A program made the position numbers and the translations under genes. Below are positions 43,411 through 52,350 of a DNA stretch of 64,000 nt, piece by piece. A model generated the notes under the pieces. It saw only the letters and a list, made by a program, of their open reading frames with translations, ran no database searches and was not told the DNA's origin. The stretch is from Bacteroidota bacterium (lineage in GTDB: Bacteria; Bacteroidota; Bacteroidia; UBA4408), in the NCBI GenBank assembly GCA_016718805.1, contig JADKCP010000011.1, positions 484,050 through 548,049 on the forward strand. The letters are read 5' to 3'. Position 1 is the first letter of the stretch, and the number at the start of each line of letters is the position of its first letter.

Positions 43411-45034
43411 TGGTTGTTAAATTTAAAAATGCTTTTTCAAAATTGTGCGAGTATTCTTTAAAGTAATTGTTCAATAATTCAACAAGGCTATCTTTATCTT
43501 CAAAAGAGTACTTCATTATTTCATCATTTTCATCTTGAATTATTATTGTTTTATTTCTGATGGCTTTAATTCTACCTTCAGGGTAACAAGCAAATCTCAA
43601 CCCTTCCCAAAATGGACCGTAGCTTAAATCAGTATAATGCTTATTAATACTATCTTCAAAAAATGAAAAGTCTCTTGGTGTTGGATCGACACAAACATCA
43701 GTTACCCATTTATTATCAATAAAAAACTGAATTAAAAATTTGGCATTATCAATCTTAGTTACTCTATGGTTTTTAAATGGATGGTAATATTCCTTTTCAT
43801 CATTAATGGTCATGGGTTGAAAATATGGTTGGCCATCACCACAATCAATGTAGTATTTTTCATTTTCAAAGTTTAGTATTAATGCTAAATGATCATTTGG
43901 TTTACCCATAGTTCCAGCAACCAAATTAACTTCATAACCCATTTTAAATAATAATGAACCAACAAATGGATTCATTGTGCCACATGGGCCACCCAAACCA
44001 GAAAGCATATCTCCTTTAATTTCATCAACTGTAGGTGATTTGCCTTTTCCACGAAGCAACATATTGATGTTTTGAAAAGGGATTCTCTCAAAAATTCTTT
44101 TTATAAAGGAATAAAGGAATTCTAATGTCAATTCATATGCATCTATGCCAAGTAAATTAAGAAAATGGATCAACTCATCATTGGTTAGAGAAAGTCCCAA
44201 CCTCTTAATCGAATTTAACTCGTAAATTCTATTTTTTGCTTTTATAAAATCGAATTGTTCGTGATGCAATGGAAGATGTTTCATCAACATCTCCTTAAAG
44301 TGAGTTTCGTTTTTGGCTTTTATGTTTTTGAAATTACCGTATTCTTGTTCAATGATAAAATTGTTACCCCGAATTGCTATTAACTTTTTGTTTGGATAAA
44401 TTCCAAAGTGCAATTGTTTCCAAAATGGACCAAATTCCAAATCAGAATAGAATTTCAAATTAGCAGCATCAAAAAAACTAAAATTTACTGGGGTAGTATT
44501 AAATTCAAAATATGGCGTCCAAATACGGTCTTTTCTTAATTCTATTCGATAACAATCAATACCGGTTGAATACACTTTGTAAGACCGGAAAGATCTTTTA
44601 TATTCCACTTCTAGATTGTTTAATTCTATTGCTTCAAAATATGGTTGTGCATCGCCAAAATCAATAAAATATTTCAAATTATTTAATTTTAGACAAATCG
44701 CAACATGTCTTTTGTCTTCGTTTTTTTTGCCACACGCAATTAAATGAACATCATAGCCCAGTGAATTCAAAAAAGCTCCCATAAATGGATTTACAGTCGT
44801 ACAAATACCACCTTTGCATTCTAAAACATCTCGTATTAAATTTTCACCATTTAATGGAATCCCAAAGTATTTTGACGTCATTTCTACATTTTGAAAAGGG
44901 ATTATTTCAGCAACTCGAACTATGATTGAATTAACAAAGTCTATAGAAATACTCTGTCCTTTTAAGTTTAAGACATTTGAAAGGAAACTATTCACTTGAC
45001 TTTCTGATAATTCTATGCCAAATTTTTCTTTCAT
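43397..45034 (-). CDS. Tandem (double) arylamine N-acetyltransferase-like protein
   Basis: 545 residues made of two consecutive NAT-fold halves. Half 1 (about 1-270) has C78 in KGGICTTVNPF, H110 in KRHVAICL and D125 in FIDFGDAQPYF. Half 2 (about 280-545) has C351 in LGGPCGTMNPF, H382 in NDHLALIL and D397 in YIDCGDGQPYF. Both triads Cys-His-Asp are intact, and 'FSFFDAAN/FSFFEDSI' and 'GPFWxxLxF' are repeated as well. A normal NAT is about 260-280 residues, so this is a fused duplication. NATs acetylate arylamines; relatives such as RifF form amide bonds that close macrolactams. In this operon an amide-forming role is a reasonable inference. Confidence 0.82.
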   Translation of the reverse strand: MKEKFGIELSESQVNSFLSNVLNLKGQSISIDFVNSIIVRVAEIIPFQNVEMTSKYFGIPLNGENLIRDVLECKGGICTTVNPFMGAFLNSLGYDVHLIACGKKNEDKRHVAICLKLNNLKYFIDFGDAQPYFEAIELNNLEVEYKRSFRSYKVYSTGIDCYRIELRKDRIWTPYFEFNTTPVNFSFFDAANLKFYSDLEFGPFWKQLHFGIYPNKKLIAIRGNNFIIEQEYGNFKNIKAKNETHFKEMLMKHLPLHHEQFDFIKAKNRIYELNSIKRLGLSLTNDELIHFLNLLGIDAYELTLEFLYSFIKRIFERIPFQNINMLLRGKGKSPTVDEIKGDMLSGLGGPCGTMNPFVGSLLFKMGYEVNLVAGTMGKPNDHLALILNFENEKYYIDCGDGQPYFQPMTINDEKEYYHPFKNHRVTKIDNAKFLIQFFIDNKWVTDVCVDPTPRDFSFFEDSINKHYTDLSYGPFWEGLRFACYPEGRIKAIRNKTIIIQDENDEIMKYSFEDKDSLVELLNNYFKEYSHNFEKAFLNLTTNGNK

Positions 45035-45817
45035 TTAATTGCAAAATTCTCTTTCAATTTCAAAATTTGGAGCAACACGATTAGGATTAGCCTTAATTGT
45101 ACAAGCTCCTTTTAAACCATCTTTAATTAGTAGATAGACGATAGATTCATTATAGCGACCATCGGAGTATGCAAAGGTTTTTGGCGAAATAGACAATCTC
45201 TCGAAATGTTTTTTCATTGAATAATAATCAGAATTAATTTCATCTAAAGTTAAATTTGTATAAATATCATGCTGAAGAGTGTGGCCTCCTATTTCATTAC
45301 CGGCTTCCAGCAAAATTTTTAACTCTTCTGAATTCATGTATCTTAAATCCAAAACAGGCAATTCATTTTTGAATAAATTCCCAACGAATGCTTCTTGTTC
45401 TGCGATTTTTAGATTGATAAAATTGCGTTTTTTATTCCCGGTTATCCAATCAGCTTTTTCATTTTCAGTAACGTTCCTATTAACGAAGTAATAATAATAA
45501 TCTAAGGGAGCTAATTTGTTATCCATGCAGTAACCAATAGTTGGATAAAAAGTGCCTCTAATTTTGTATTTATTCAAAAGTGGTAAAACATATTTAAAAT
45601 TATCTTCATAGCCGTCATCAAAAGTCAAAACAATTGTTTTGCCAGAATGCTCATCAATTGACTCGCTCAGTGTTTTAAAAACATACCCCTCACTTATATA
45701 TTTCTTAATCTCTGATTCAAAAAACTCAGTGCTTACCAAAGTACCACGCAGATAATATGCATCTTGCTCATTTATTAATGATTTTGGCAATACTCTATGA
45801 AACATCAGTACTTTCAT
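45035..45817 (-). CDS. Polysaccharide deacetylase (NodB/CE4) family protein
   Basis: 260 residues. The CE4 motifs are seen: TFDDGYEDN (metal-binding Asp-Asp), the metal-binding GGHTLQHD, and FAYSDGRYN. Before motif 1 there is MKVLMFHRV, a usual family start, and no signal peptide, so it acts in the cytoplasm. It would remove an N- or O-acetyl group from a sugar. It abuts the double NAT gene directly, which may mean that one removes and the other adds an acyl group. It ends with no gap to the next gene. Confidence 0.85.
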   Translation of the reverse strand: MKVLMFHRVLPKSLINEQDAYYLRGTLVSTEFFESEIKKYISEGYVFKTLSESIDEHSGKTIVLTFDDGYEDNFKYVLPLLNKYKIRGTFYPTIGYCMDNKLAPLDYYYYFVNRNVTENEKADWITGNKKRNFINLKIAEQEAFVGNLFKNELPVLDLRYMNSEELKILLEAGNEIGGHTLQHDIYTNLTLDEINSDYYSMKKHFERLSISPKTFAYSDGRYNESIVYLLIKDGLKGACTIKANPNRVAPNFEIEREFCN

Positions 45818-45819
45818 TC

Positions 45820-46323
45820 TTAAATTCTATGGGATTCTAACTTTTTCATTAAGTCATCGATTGATGAAAATCCGATTAACAATCCCTTTTTTCTGCTATC
45901 CAAATTAGTGTTAGATAAATTTTTAGCCCATCCATCTTCTCCTTCATAACAATAAACCGTTTTATCATACTGCCATGCAAATGCAATTTCACTCAAAGTT
46001 CCAGCACCACCTCCAAATGCAATTACTACATCGGCTGAAGCAATTAGAATGGTATTTCTTGCAAATCCGATTCCTGATGGAATAACGACATCCAAATATT
46101 TATTTCCTTCGGCCTTATCCAAACTAGGTAATATACTAATCGTTAAAGCCTTTCTATCCTTGCTTTCAATAACACCTTTACATACAGCTTCCATTACCCC
46201 TCCCATGCCCCCATTAAAAACATAATTATTTAGTGGAGCTAATCTATTGCCAAGTAATAAAGCAGTTTCGTATAGTAGTTCAGAACATGCTGATGTATTT
46301 GAACCTATGATAGTAATTTGCAT
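45820..46323 (-). CDS. LOG / TIGR00725-family (SLOG-fold) nucleotide-binding protein
   Basis: 167 residues. The Rossmann-like LOG fold is shown by 'ITIIGSNTSACSELLYETA' at the start, FNGGMGGVMEAVCKG in the middle and IAFGGGAGTLSEIAFAW, a variant of the PGGxGTxxE signature. Relatives are phosphoribohydrolases that release bases from nucleotides, or sensors of nucleotide ligands (SLOG). Which of the two applies is unclear. The start overlaps the preceding glycosyltransferase by 19 bases. Confidence 0.78.
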   Translation of the reverse strand: MQITIIGSNTSACSELLYETALLLGNRLAPLNNYVFNGGMGGVMEAVCKGVIESKDRKALTISILPSLDKAEGNKYLDVVIPSGIGFARNTILIASADVVIAFGGGAGTLSEIAFAWQYDKTVYCYEGEDGWAKNLSNTNLDSRKKGLLIGFSSIDDLMKKLESHRI

Positions 46324-47585
46324 ATGTCTTCTCGTTTTCTAATGTTTTTATATTTCTCTAAAAACTCATTGTATTTAGGTTCTATTTCAACCCAATTTAA
46401 TTGGTTAACTAGCTGTTTAAGATCTTGTAATAATTCAAATTCCATTTTGTAGTCACTTTTCAAATTATACTCTTCAAATAATAAAATTATTTCGTTAAGA
46501 TGTTTTTTGTGAAAGTCAATACGTTCATTAACCTCTTCAATACTTTTATGAAGCCTTATTAGAATAATATTGCCAATTAGATCACTATAGTAATCATGAA
46601 TGTTTTTTTCAAAACTGTATTCTTCAAAGCATCTATTATGAACTAAAATCAGTTCGTGATTTTCTATGATCTTATAGCCTAAATCTAAGGCAAGTGAAGC
46701 ATGTAACATATCGCTTCTTCTGGCCGGTTCCTCTTTATTGAAAATAAAACCCAAATGAGGCACCGTTAAAAAAAGTTCAGTATTAAAAACAATGAAATTG
46801 CCACCTCTTATAAAAAAGGGTTCGTTTGACATTTCAGTCAATTGTTTATGCAAAACCGGCCTTGTAATTGGCTGACCATTTAGAATACGTTTAATTAGCG
46901 TGTTTGTATTTTCTTCTTCGTGTAGTTTAATATTGTAGTAACCGTTTTTCAATGAGGAAAAATAGTAATCATGGTAGTCTTCATTTTGATCAATTGGCGA
47001 TTTTTTATATTCATTCTTTAAAATATCCGTTAATTGATTTAACGTGTATAGTAATGATGGAATTGGAGGAGTATAATTGCTCTTAGCAACTAATGCATCA
47101 ATTCCATTCCTTCTTTTTGTATATAAACCAAACAATTTTCCAAAATAATCGATGTCATTATTCATAATTATTTTATTGCTTTTTATCTCGAATGATTTAA
47201 AGAGCATGTCATCGTCTACCTGCCAAACAATCGTATTTTGAAATTTATGAAAGTGTTCCTTAATATAAATTTGCTGTTGAATTCTACCTCTTTGAATACT
47301 CTTTACATTTATGTTGCAATTTGCTTCAGATATAAAGTCTTGGTATTTGCCTTCCAGTAAAGTGATTTCAGATGGAGAAATTAGCTTGATTTGAAAATTT
47401 GATAAACCGATTAGTTCTTCCAATTTTTCGAATTCAGTCTCATTAATGTTATAAATGATATTTATTATTAAAAAATAATCATTGTTTGGGTATGCATTCA
47501 GCTGATCCTTTATAGAATAAATAAGATTCTTAGTATTGTTTATACTAAAAGTGGTAAAGAAAATATTTACAATTAAAGGTTTCAA
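46305..47585 (-). CDS. Glycosyltransferase-like protein (GT-A type, unassigned family)
   Basis: 426 residues. The start is TTG at 47585, within the stop region of the small gene upstream (TTGA overlap), so it depends on translational coupling. The N-terminus has a Rossmann-like 'IVNIFFTTFSINNTKNLIYS' strand-loop-helix. 'TIVWQVDDDMLF' (about residue 125) carries the Asp-rich metal motif of GT-A enzymes, and EEPARRSDMLHASLALDLGY resembles acceptor-side segments. A helical tail of about 90 residues follows. I infer transfer of a sugar, but the family is not recognised with confidence. Confidence 0.55.
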   Translation of the reverse strand: MKPLIVNIFFTTFSINNTKNLIYSIKDQLNAYPNNDYFLIINIIYNINETEFEKLEELIGLSNFQIKLISPSEITLLEGKYQDFISEANCNINVKSIQRGRIQQQIYIKEHFHKFQNTIVWQVDDDMLFKSFEIKSNKIIMNNDIDYFGKLFGLYTKRRNGIDALVAKSNYTPPIPSLLYTLNQLTDILKNEYKKSPIDQNEDYHDYYFSSLKNGYYNIKLHEEENTNTLIKRILNGQPITRPVLHKQLTEMSNEPFFIRGGNFIVFNTELFLTVPHLGFIFNKEEPARRSDMLHASLALDLGYKIIENHELILVHNRCFEEYSFEKNIHDYYSDLIGNIILIRLHKSIEEVNERIDFHKKHLNEIILLFEEYNLKSDYKMEFELLQDLKQLVNQLNWVEIEPKYNEFLEKYKNIRKREDICKLLS

Positions 47586-47758
47586 TGATGATTAATTTCT
47601 GATGAATATTGATTTTCAGTTTTGGGATTGTGGTCTATTATATATACTTGTATTAATTCCGGGCAAGTAAAGGATTGTTTATAAATCGAAAACAAACTTC
47701 TTTCGAAAATAAACTCTTTACGATTAAATGAAGTTGCAATAATTACTGATAGTTCCAT
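47582..47758 (-). CDS. Truncated glycosyltransferase family 2 N-terminus (58 residues)
   Basis: ATG at 47758 opens MELSVIIATSFNRKEF, then SLFSIYKQS and IQVYIIDHNPKTEN, the first Rossmann strand-helix-strand of a GT2 enzyme including the nucleotide-binding region. It stops at 47582 before the metal-binding motif, so it cannot be an active enzyme alone. It overlaps the TTG start of the next gene and may now serve as a leader that couples translation. It heads the operon, facing the HEPN gene across 56 bases. Confidence 0.6.
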   Translation of the reverse strand: MELSVIIATSFNRKEFIFERSLFSIYKQSFTCPELIQVYIIDHNPKTENQYSSEINHH

Positions 47759-47814
47759 ATATTAGTCTTGTGTGAAATTCATTAATTAAATCTTAATTTC
47801 AAAAATTAAAAAGA

Positions 47815-49035
47815 ATGAGCCATTCAGCATTCGATATTCAAAATTGGGAAAAAGTTGATTTTTCGGTACAATCTTCTCTCTCTTACAACGACTTCTCAAC
47901 ATTTGTTGGGTTAGATATTCCCGTTGCAAAATTTTATTTTTTCCTTAAACAGAAGTTTGACCCTATTAATGTCAATTATACCGCTATAGCACATTTTTTT
48001 CCAGAAAGAAATGTAACTGATAATGATAAAAACAAGTGGTGTTTTATATTTAATGAAAGCAAAAATTACATCATCCTTAGTGGAGATGATAAAGTGAATA
48101 TTGCAGTTCTTTCAATCGAAGATGCACCCATAAAACTAGATTTTGATTTATTTTGCAATAATATCAATCTAGATCTTGAAAAGTTTTCACTCGCAGAATA
48201 CAATTATCTTGGCTTCGATATTTATTTAAATTATTCTTTTCAATTAAGAACCCTAATAACAGAATACAAGGCAATTGTTGAAAAAAAACTCCCCCCTTAT
48301 CCATCACAGCTCAGTATTTCCCAAAAAGATCTAAGAAATGCATCACCAGAGACCAAATATAAAATCATTGAAAGTTTTAATGATTATAATTATTGGCTTA
48401 AACAAATACTCAATAAAGCATCATATTCATTGCAAATACAAATCTTGATGCCAATTTATTTTGAATCATTAGTTGATTTGGCTTTTCGTATTAAGCTCAG
48501 GAAATCATTATTTAATAGAGATAAAATTTATGTGGCAAAAGGAAAGAGCTATGATATATTCGAAAATTTTGAATTTCTAAATATAGAGCAAAAGATAAAA
48601 GAGATTAAGAATAAGTGCTTTGAGGTTAATCCCAAGCGAATTGACAAATTTCTAACTGATTTAAAAGAGGATTTTGAAAATGGGAATGTGAAGAAAAGAA
48701 AAAGAAATAAGTTGCTGCACGGAAACGCCCTTCTTTTCCGTAACCTAAACATGAAATTTTATGCGGATGACGATAAAATAATTGGCTTTCCTAATAATGG
48801 TGCAAGAGCAATCGCTGAATCAATTAATGCATCTATCGAAGAAACTAAATTAATAAAAACAATAAAGAGTTATGAAAAACAATGCAATGATTTCATTGAT
48901 ATATTTGATGACAATGGCTATTTCAAATCCTTAGCGTCTTCAATCATGTTTGCACACAATTCCAAAACAGGTGGCTGTATTTCAACAGAGATAAGTGATT
49001 ATGAGCATTTATATGCACCACAAAAGTTAGATTAA
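47815..49035 (+). CDS. Protein with HEPN-type RNxxxH motif, possible RNase effector
   Basis: 406 residues. Near the C-terminus, R297-N298-K-L-L-H302 (KRNKLLHGN) matches the RNxxxH catalytic motif of HEPN domains, set in a helical region (about residues 190-390). The N-terminal 180 residues are a mixed alpha/beta domain with strands such as NKWCFIFNES and NYIILSGDD, resembling the ApeA N-terminal arrangement. HEPN proteins of this sort are metal-independent RNases in toxin-antitoxin and abortive infection systems. The call rests on one short motif and context; the protein might also be a non-catalytic HEPN. It is the only plus-strand gene between the two minus-strand operons. Confidence 0.55.
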   Translation: MSHSAFDIQNWEKVDFSVQSSLSYNDFSTFVGLDIPVAKFYFFLKQKFDPINVNYTAIAHFFPERNVTDNDKNKWCFIFNESKNYIILSGDDKVNIAVLSIEDAPIKLDFDLFCNNINLDLEKFSLAEYNYLGFDIYLNYSFQLRTLITEYKAIVEKKLPPYPSQLSISQKDLRNASPETKYKIIESFNDYNYWLKQILNKASYSLQIQILMPIYFESLVDLAFRIKLRKSLFNRDKIYVAKGKSYDIFENFEFLNIEQKIKEIKNKCFEVNPKRIDKFLTDLKEDFENGNVKKRKRNKLLHGNALLFRNLNMKFYADDDKIIGFPNNGARAIAESINASIEETKLIKTIKSYEKQCNDFIDIFDDNGYFKSLASSIMFAHNSKTGGCISTEISDYEHLYAPQKLD

Positions 49036-49056
49036 ATTTATACTAAAGGCTGATTT

Positions 49057-49206
49057 TTAATCGAGTGTTTTCAAAAATTTAATTGCAAATTTACTATTCA
49101 AAATATTTCTTGAATTAACTTCAATAAAATTAATAATGGCGGCAACAACATAGATGCAGTGGAAGGAATGGTCGCGAATACTTTCGGGATTGTTTAGCCA
49201 TTGCAT
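49057..49206 (-). CDS. Small open frame following the SNF2 helicase
   Basis: 49 residues from the ATG at 49206 (MQWLNNPESIRDH...). The frame is the same as that of the helicase and stays open for 74 codons from the helicase stop at 49282-49284. The residues look protein-like (LPPVSTQARLMQWL, then SFHCIYVVAAIINFIEV). It may be a short gene, or the tail of a longer protein cut off by the stop. The rest of the gap 49036-49281 shows no other feature. Confidence 0.35.
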   Translation of the reverse strand: MQWLNNPESIRDHSFHCIYVVAAIINFIEVNSRNILNSKFAIKFLKTLD

Positions 49207-49281
49207 AAGCCGAGCTTGTGTGCTGACTGGTGGGAGGTCTTCCTTGGCAGGAACGGATTTATGATTCTGGATGATTTTAAT

Positions 49282-52200
49282 TTAATCTACTTCAAAATCA
49301 TGAATGTCATATTTTGACTTCAATCGTTTGGTAATCGGTGCTGGAATATTTTCATCAATTATTTCGTCATTCACACTAACTGCACTTTCGTACTTGATGT
49401 CTATAACAATATCATTAAAGGTTTCCACAAACTTATTGAGGTTGCGTAATAATTGCACCACTTGATTCACCTCTACTGAATGTCGCAAGTATGGATAAAA
49501 AACCTGCACCTTGTTTTCGAATGAAAGCTCTTTGGTATTATTCAGCATACGATAACTTTTAGAGTTTATTCTATCAATCCTACCTGTTCGTTGTTCCATA
49601 TCACTTGGGTTCCATGCGATACCATAATGATAAACATTTTGGCAATATGTATGCAGGTCTTCGCCCTCTCTAAATATATCAGTAGTAATAAGTACATACG
49701 GGAATCCCGGCATTCTAAATTGTGCGGCCAGAATCCCTCTGTCTCTATCATCTTGGCCACTTGTACCAACTATTGGTGTCAAATTCCTAAGGATAGAATT
49801 TATTTTGTTCTCATCTCTTTCCTGAAAATTAACAGCTACAATTAAATCAAAATCATTTATGATTGTCTTTATTTCCTGTAAAACAAATGCAAAAGGTGAT
49901 CCATCACCTGCAATCAAGTATAAAAGTTCATCATTGAAATCAAGACCGGTGGAATCTGCTAAAAACCCAGGTAACAATCCAGAACCATTTCTCAAAATAT
50001 TTCTCAGTAATGCATTTAACACTTTTAGGTCACGGAGGTAAAGTATATGACTACCAGATTTGATTCTTTTTTCCAACCAATTTCTAATTTCAGCATCACA
50101 AAACTCACAAAGCAATCTTGTTATGAAGGTTGTTTCATTAAGCGGAGGAGGAATGTTTAAATTAACAGATTCTGGGCTTGTATTCAAACTACCTTTCTCC
50201 TGAAAATATTCCAAGGTTGTTTCCGTTGCAAGTTTGAATGACTGGTTTTTCTTCTTTTTGGGATCAATTTTAATATTAGACAGGAGGGTATTTAAACCTT
50301 GACTCGGATATTCGATACATTTAAAGTGGTTATTCAAAATGACAGGATTAATTTCAAACCAGTTCTCTCGATACATTTTTTGCCTGTAATAAAATCCCTT
50401 TCTACCCTTCTTGAAATAATCTAAAAAAAAGTACCCACTTTGTGTGTCTTCTGATTTACTATCTATTTCTTCATCCTTTTCTGAATGCCTTTTATACTCC
50501 TTATATGTTTCATTAATAGCAGAGATCGTAACATCTTTAAGTGTTTGAGAGATATTTACCAATGATCTTTTGATGTAATCACTTATTGATGCTTTAAAGG
50601 CAGATGCCTTATCACTATCAAAAGCAATTCTCAACCAAATTAAACCTTCCACCTCGTAATTAAAATCATTAATCTCAACGTATGCTAAAAGGATATTTTT
50701 AATTTCGTCCTTTTCTAGAAGCAAACGAAGTGTATCATCCAAACGTTCTGCAACTATCATTTCACTATAATGGTTATTGAAGCTGCTTATAAGCGTATTT
50801 AATTCCTGTGTTTTAAATTTTGTGAATTTACCAGTGAACTTTAGATATTGACCGAGTACAATTTCATTCTCAAACCTTTCCATTATACTTTTAGCCAATT
50901 CCTCAGAGGACTTTACCCTTCTTACAAATATCAAAGATTTTTCTTGCCTCTTTAATTGTTCAATTATTTCATCCGCGAGCTTCGTTTGCTTAGGATGTGG
51001 AGGCCTTTCTTTAAAAGTTTCATAGTAAGATTGTGTTATACCTCTTATTATATTTATATCTTGACTCACTCGTTTATCGCGATGTGCAGTCTGTTCATAT
51101 TCTTTATCCTCCTTTTCCACTAGCTCATTTGAAACTTGAATATTTTTTATACTTCTTCTGTCTAAATCGGCCATGTATGTCTCAAATGAAGCAAGCATTC
51201 CTATCTCAAATGAAGCATTGTTTTTCTGATCTAAATGCTTAATGGACTTGTATTGTAACAATTGCCAAAAAACCGCATCAAAAGAATCATCAATTGCAAG
51301 AGGTATTGACACTTCTGATTTATTAACATTCCCTTTCCGATGTTCCTCCCGGCACTGATTTCGTGATACAACCTCAGTGTTTAATACATACTCCAAATTG
51401 CCCCGTAATAAAAAACGCTTTAACCGGGATTCAATGTCACCGGCAGTGGTTGAATCAGATAGAATATGTTTATTCGAAAAGCAGTTAAATTGATTTTTTA
51501 TTTCAAGTAAACTTCTGTCTTTGGGGGTTGCTGATAAGCAGATTATTTTTTCAGCAAGTGGTAGTTTTATTTTAGACCTTAATTCCGGGAAATTATTTAA
51601 TATCGAATTATCTTTTACTGCTCCCAAAAATCTTGCAGTAGTCTCGTTACGAATTGATTCATCATAATTATCGCCACCAATACCATATTTGTAATTATGT
51701 GCCTCGTCAATAATCAGGCAATTAATTCGGGGACTAAGGGCATTCATTAAATAGGCTACCAATTTTCTTAAATTGCTTTCAAGTCCTTTTTTGAAATAAC
51801 CCAATTGCCAAGCATCATTTATAATTGACTTCGCAAATTCATCATTATTAAAAATATTACTCAATAAGTAGAAATACAATTTCGATTTCGATTTCTGGTC
51901 TTGGGTTGCTGCAATACTGCTGAAGGATGTCATTCGAAAGATGCTAATTGGGTCAGCAAATCTTATTGGCATCAGCCGGTCTTTGATTGCCTCATCAAAA
52001 TTGTATTGCTGTTTAATTAAAGCATCATCACACAAGTAATTATTGCTTACAAAGTTCTTTAGTTCTTTTTTCCACTTGTCTTGTAAATTCTTTTTTGGAA
52101 CAATGATTAAATCTTTATGACTGTTTGTATCAGCAGAAAAATGTCTAAATAGCATTGCAATACCAGCAGCTATGTATGTCTTCCCTAAACCAACTTCATC

Positions 52201-52350
52201 TGCAATGTAAATAATGTTATTGCCAGTTTTGGACAGGTATTGATACGATTTAGTAATAGCCTCTAATTGACGATTGGCAAGCTCCTCTCCAATCGAATCA
52301 TTGCTTCTTAAATTTAGAATTGATTTTATATCTGTAAATTTTTCAATCAT
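49282..52350 (-). CDS. SNF2-type DEAH-box helicase (DrmD-like)
   Basis: 1022 residues of a superfamily 2 ATPase. Motif I is IADEVGLGKT (about 50-58) and motif II is LIIDEAHNYKYG (about 213). Motif III is CLSATP. The second RecA domain has IFVRRVKSSEELA, and its motif V-VI region runs from TTDIFREGEDLH to DMEQRTGRIDRI. A large helical insert separates the two lobes. The protein would translocate along DNA. SNF2-type proteins of this size occur in DISARM (DrmD) and other defence operons. It overlaps the end of the PLD gene by 8 bases, so the two are co-translated. Confidence 0.85.
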   Translation of the reverse strand: MIEKFTDIKSILNLRSNDSIGEELANRQLEAITKSYQYLSKTGNNIIYIADEVGLGKTYIAAGIAMLFRHFSADTNSHKDLIIVPKKNLQDKWKKELKNFVSNNYLCDDALIKQQYNFDEAIKDRLMPIRFADPISIFRMTSFSSIAATQDQKSKSKLYFYLLSNIFNNDEFAKSIINDAWQLGYFKKGLESNLRKLVAYLMNALSPRINCLIIDEAHNYKYGIGGDNYDESIRNETTARFLGAVKDNSILNNFPELRSKIKLPLAEKIICLSATPKDRSLLEIKNQFNCFSNKHILSDSTTAGDIESRLKRFLLRGNLEYVLNTEVVSRNQCREEHRKGNVNKSEVSIPLAIDDSFDAVFWQLLQYKSIKHLDQKNNASFEIGMLASFETYMADLDRRSIKNIQVSNELVEKEDKEYEQTAHRDKRVSQDINIIRGITQSYYETFKERPPHPKQTKLADEIIEQLKRQEKSLIFVRRVKSSEELAKSIMERFENEIVLGQYLKFTGKFTKFKTQELNTLISSFNNHYSEMIVAERLDDTLRLLLEKDEIKNILLAYVEINDFNYEVEGLIWLRIAFDSDKASAFKASISDYIKRSLVNISQTLKDVTISAINETYKEYKRHSEKDEEIDSKSEDTQSGYFFLDYFKKGRKGFYYRQKMYRENWFEINPVILNNHFKCIEYPSQGLNTLLSNIKIDPKKKKNQSFKLATETTLEYFQEKGSLNTSPESVNLNIPPPLNETTFITRLLCEFCDAEIRNWLEKRIKSGSHILYLRDLKVLNALLRNILRNGSGLLPGFLADSTGLDFNDELLYLIAGDGSPFAFVLQEIKTIINDFDLIVAVNFQERDENKINSILRNLTPIVGTSGQDDRDRGILAAQFRMPGFPYVLITTDIFREGEDLHTYCQNVYHYGIAWNPSDMEQRTGRIDRINSKSYRMLNNTKELSFENKVQVFYPYLRHSVEVNQVVQLLRNLNKFVETFNDIVIDIKYESAVSVNDEIIDENIPAPITKRLKSKYDIHDFEVD

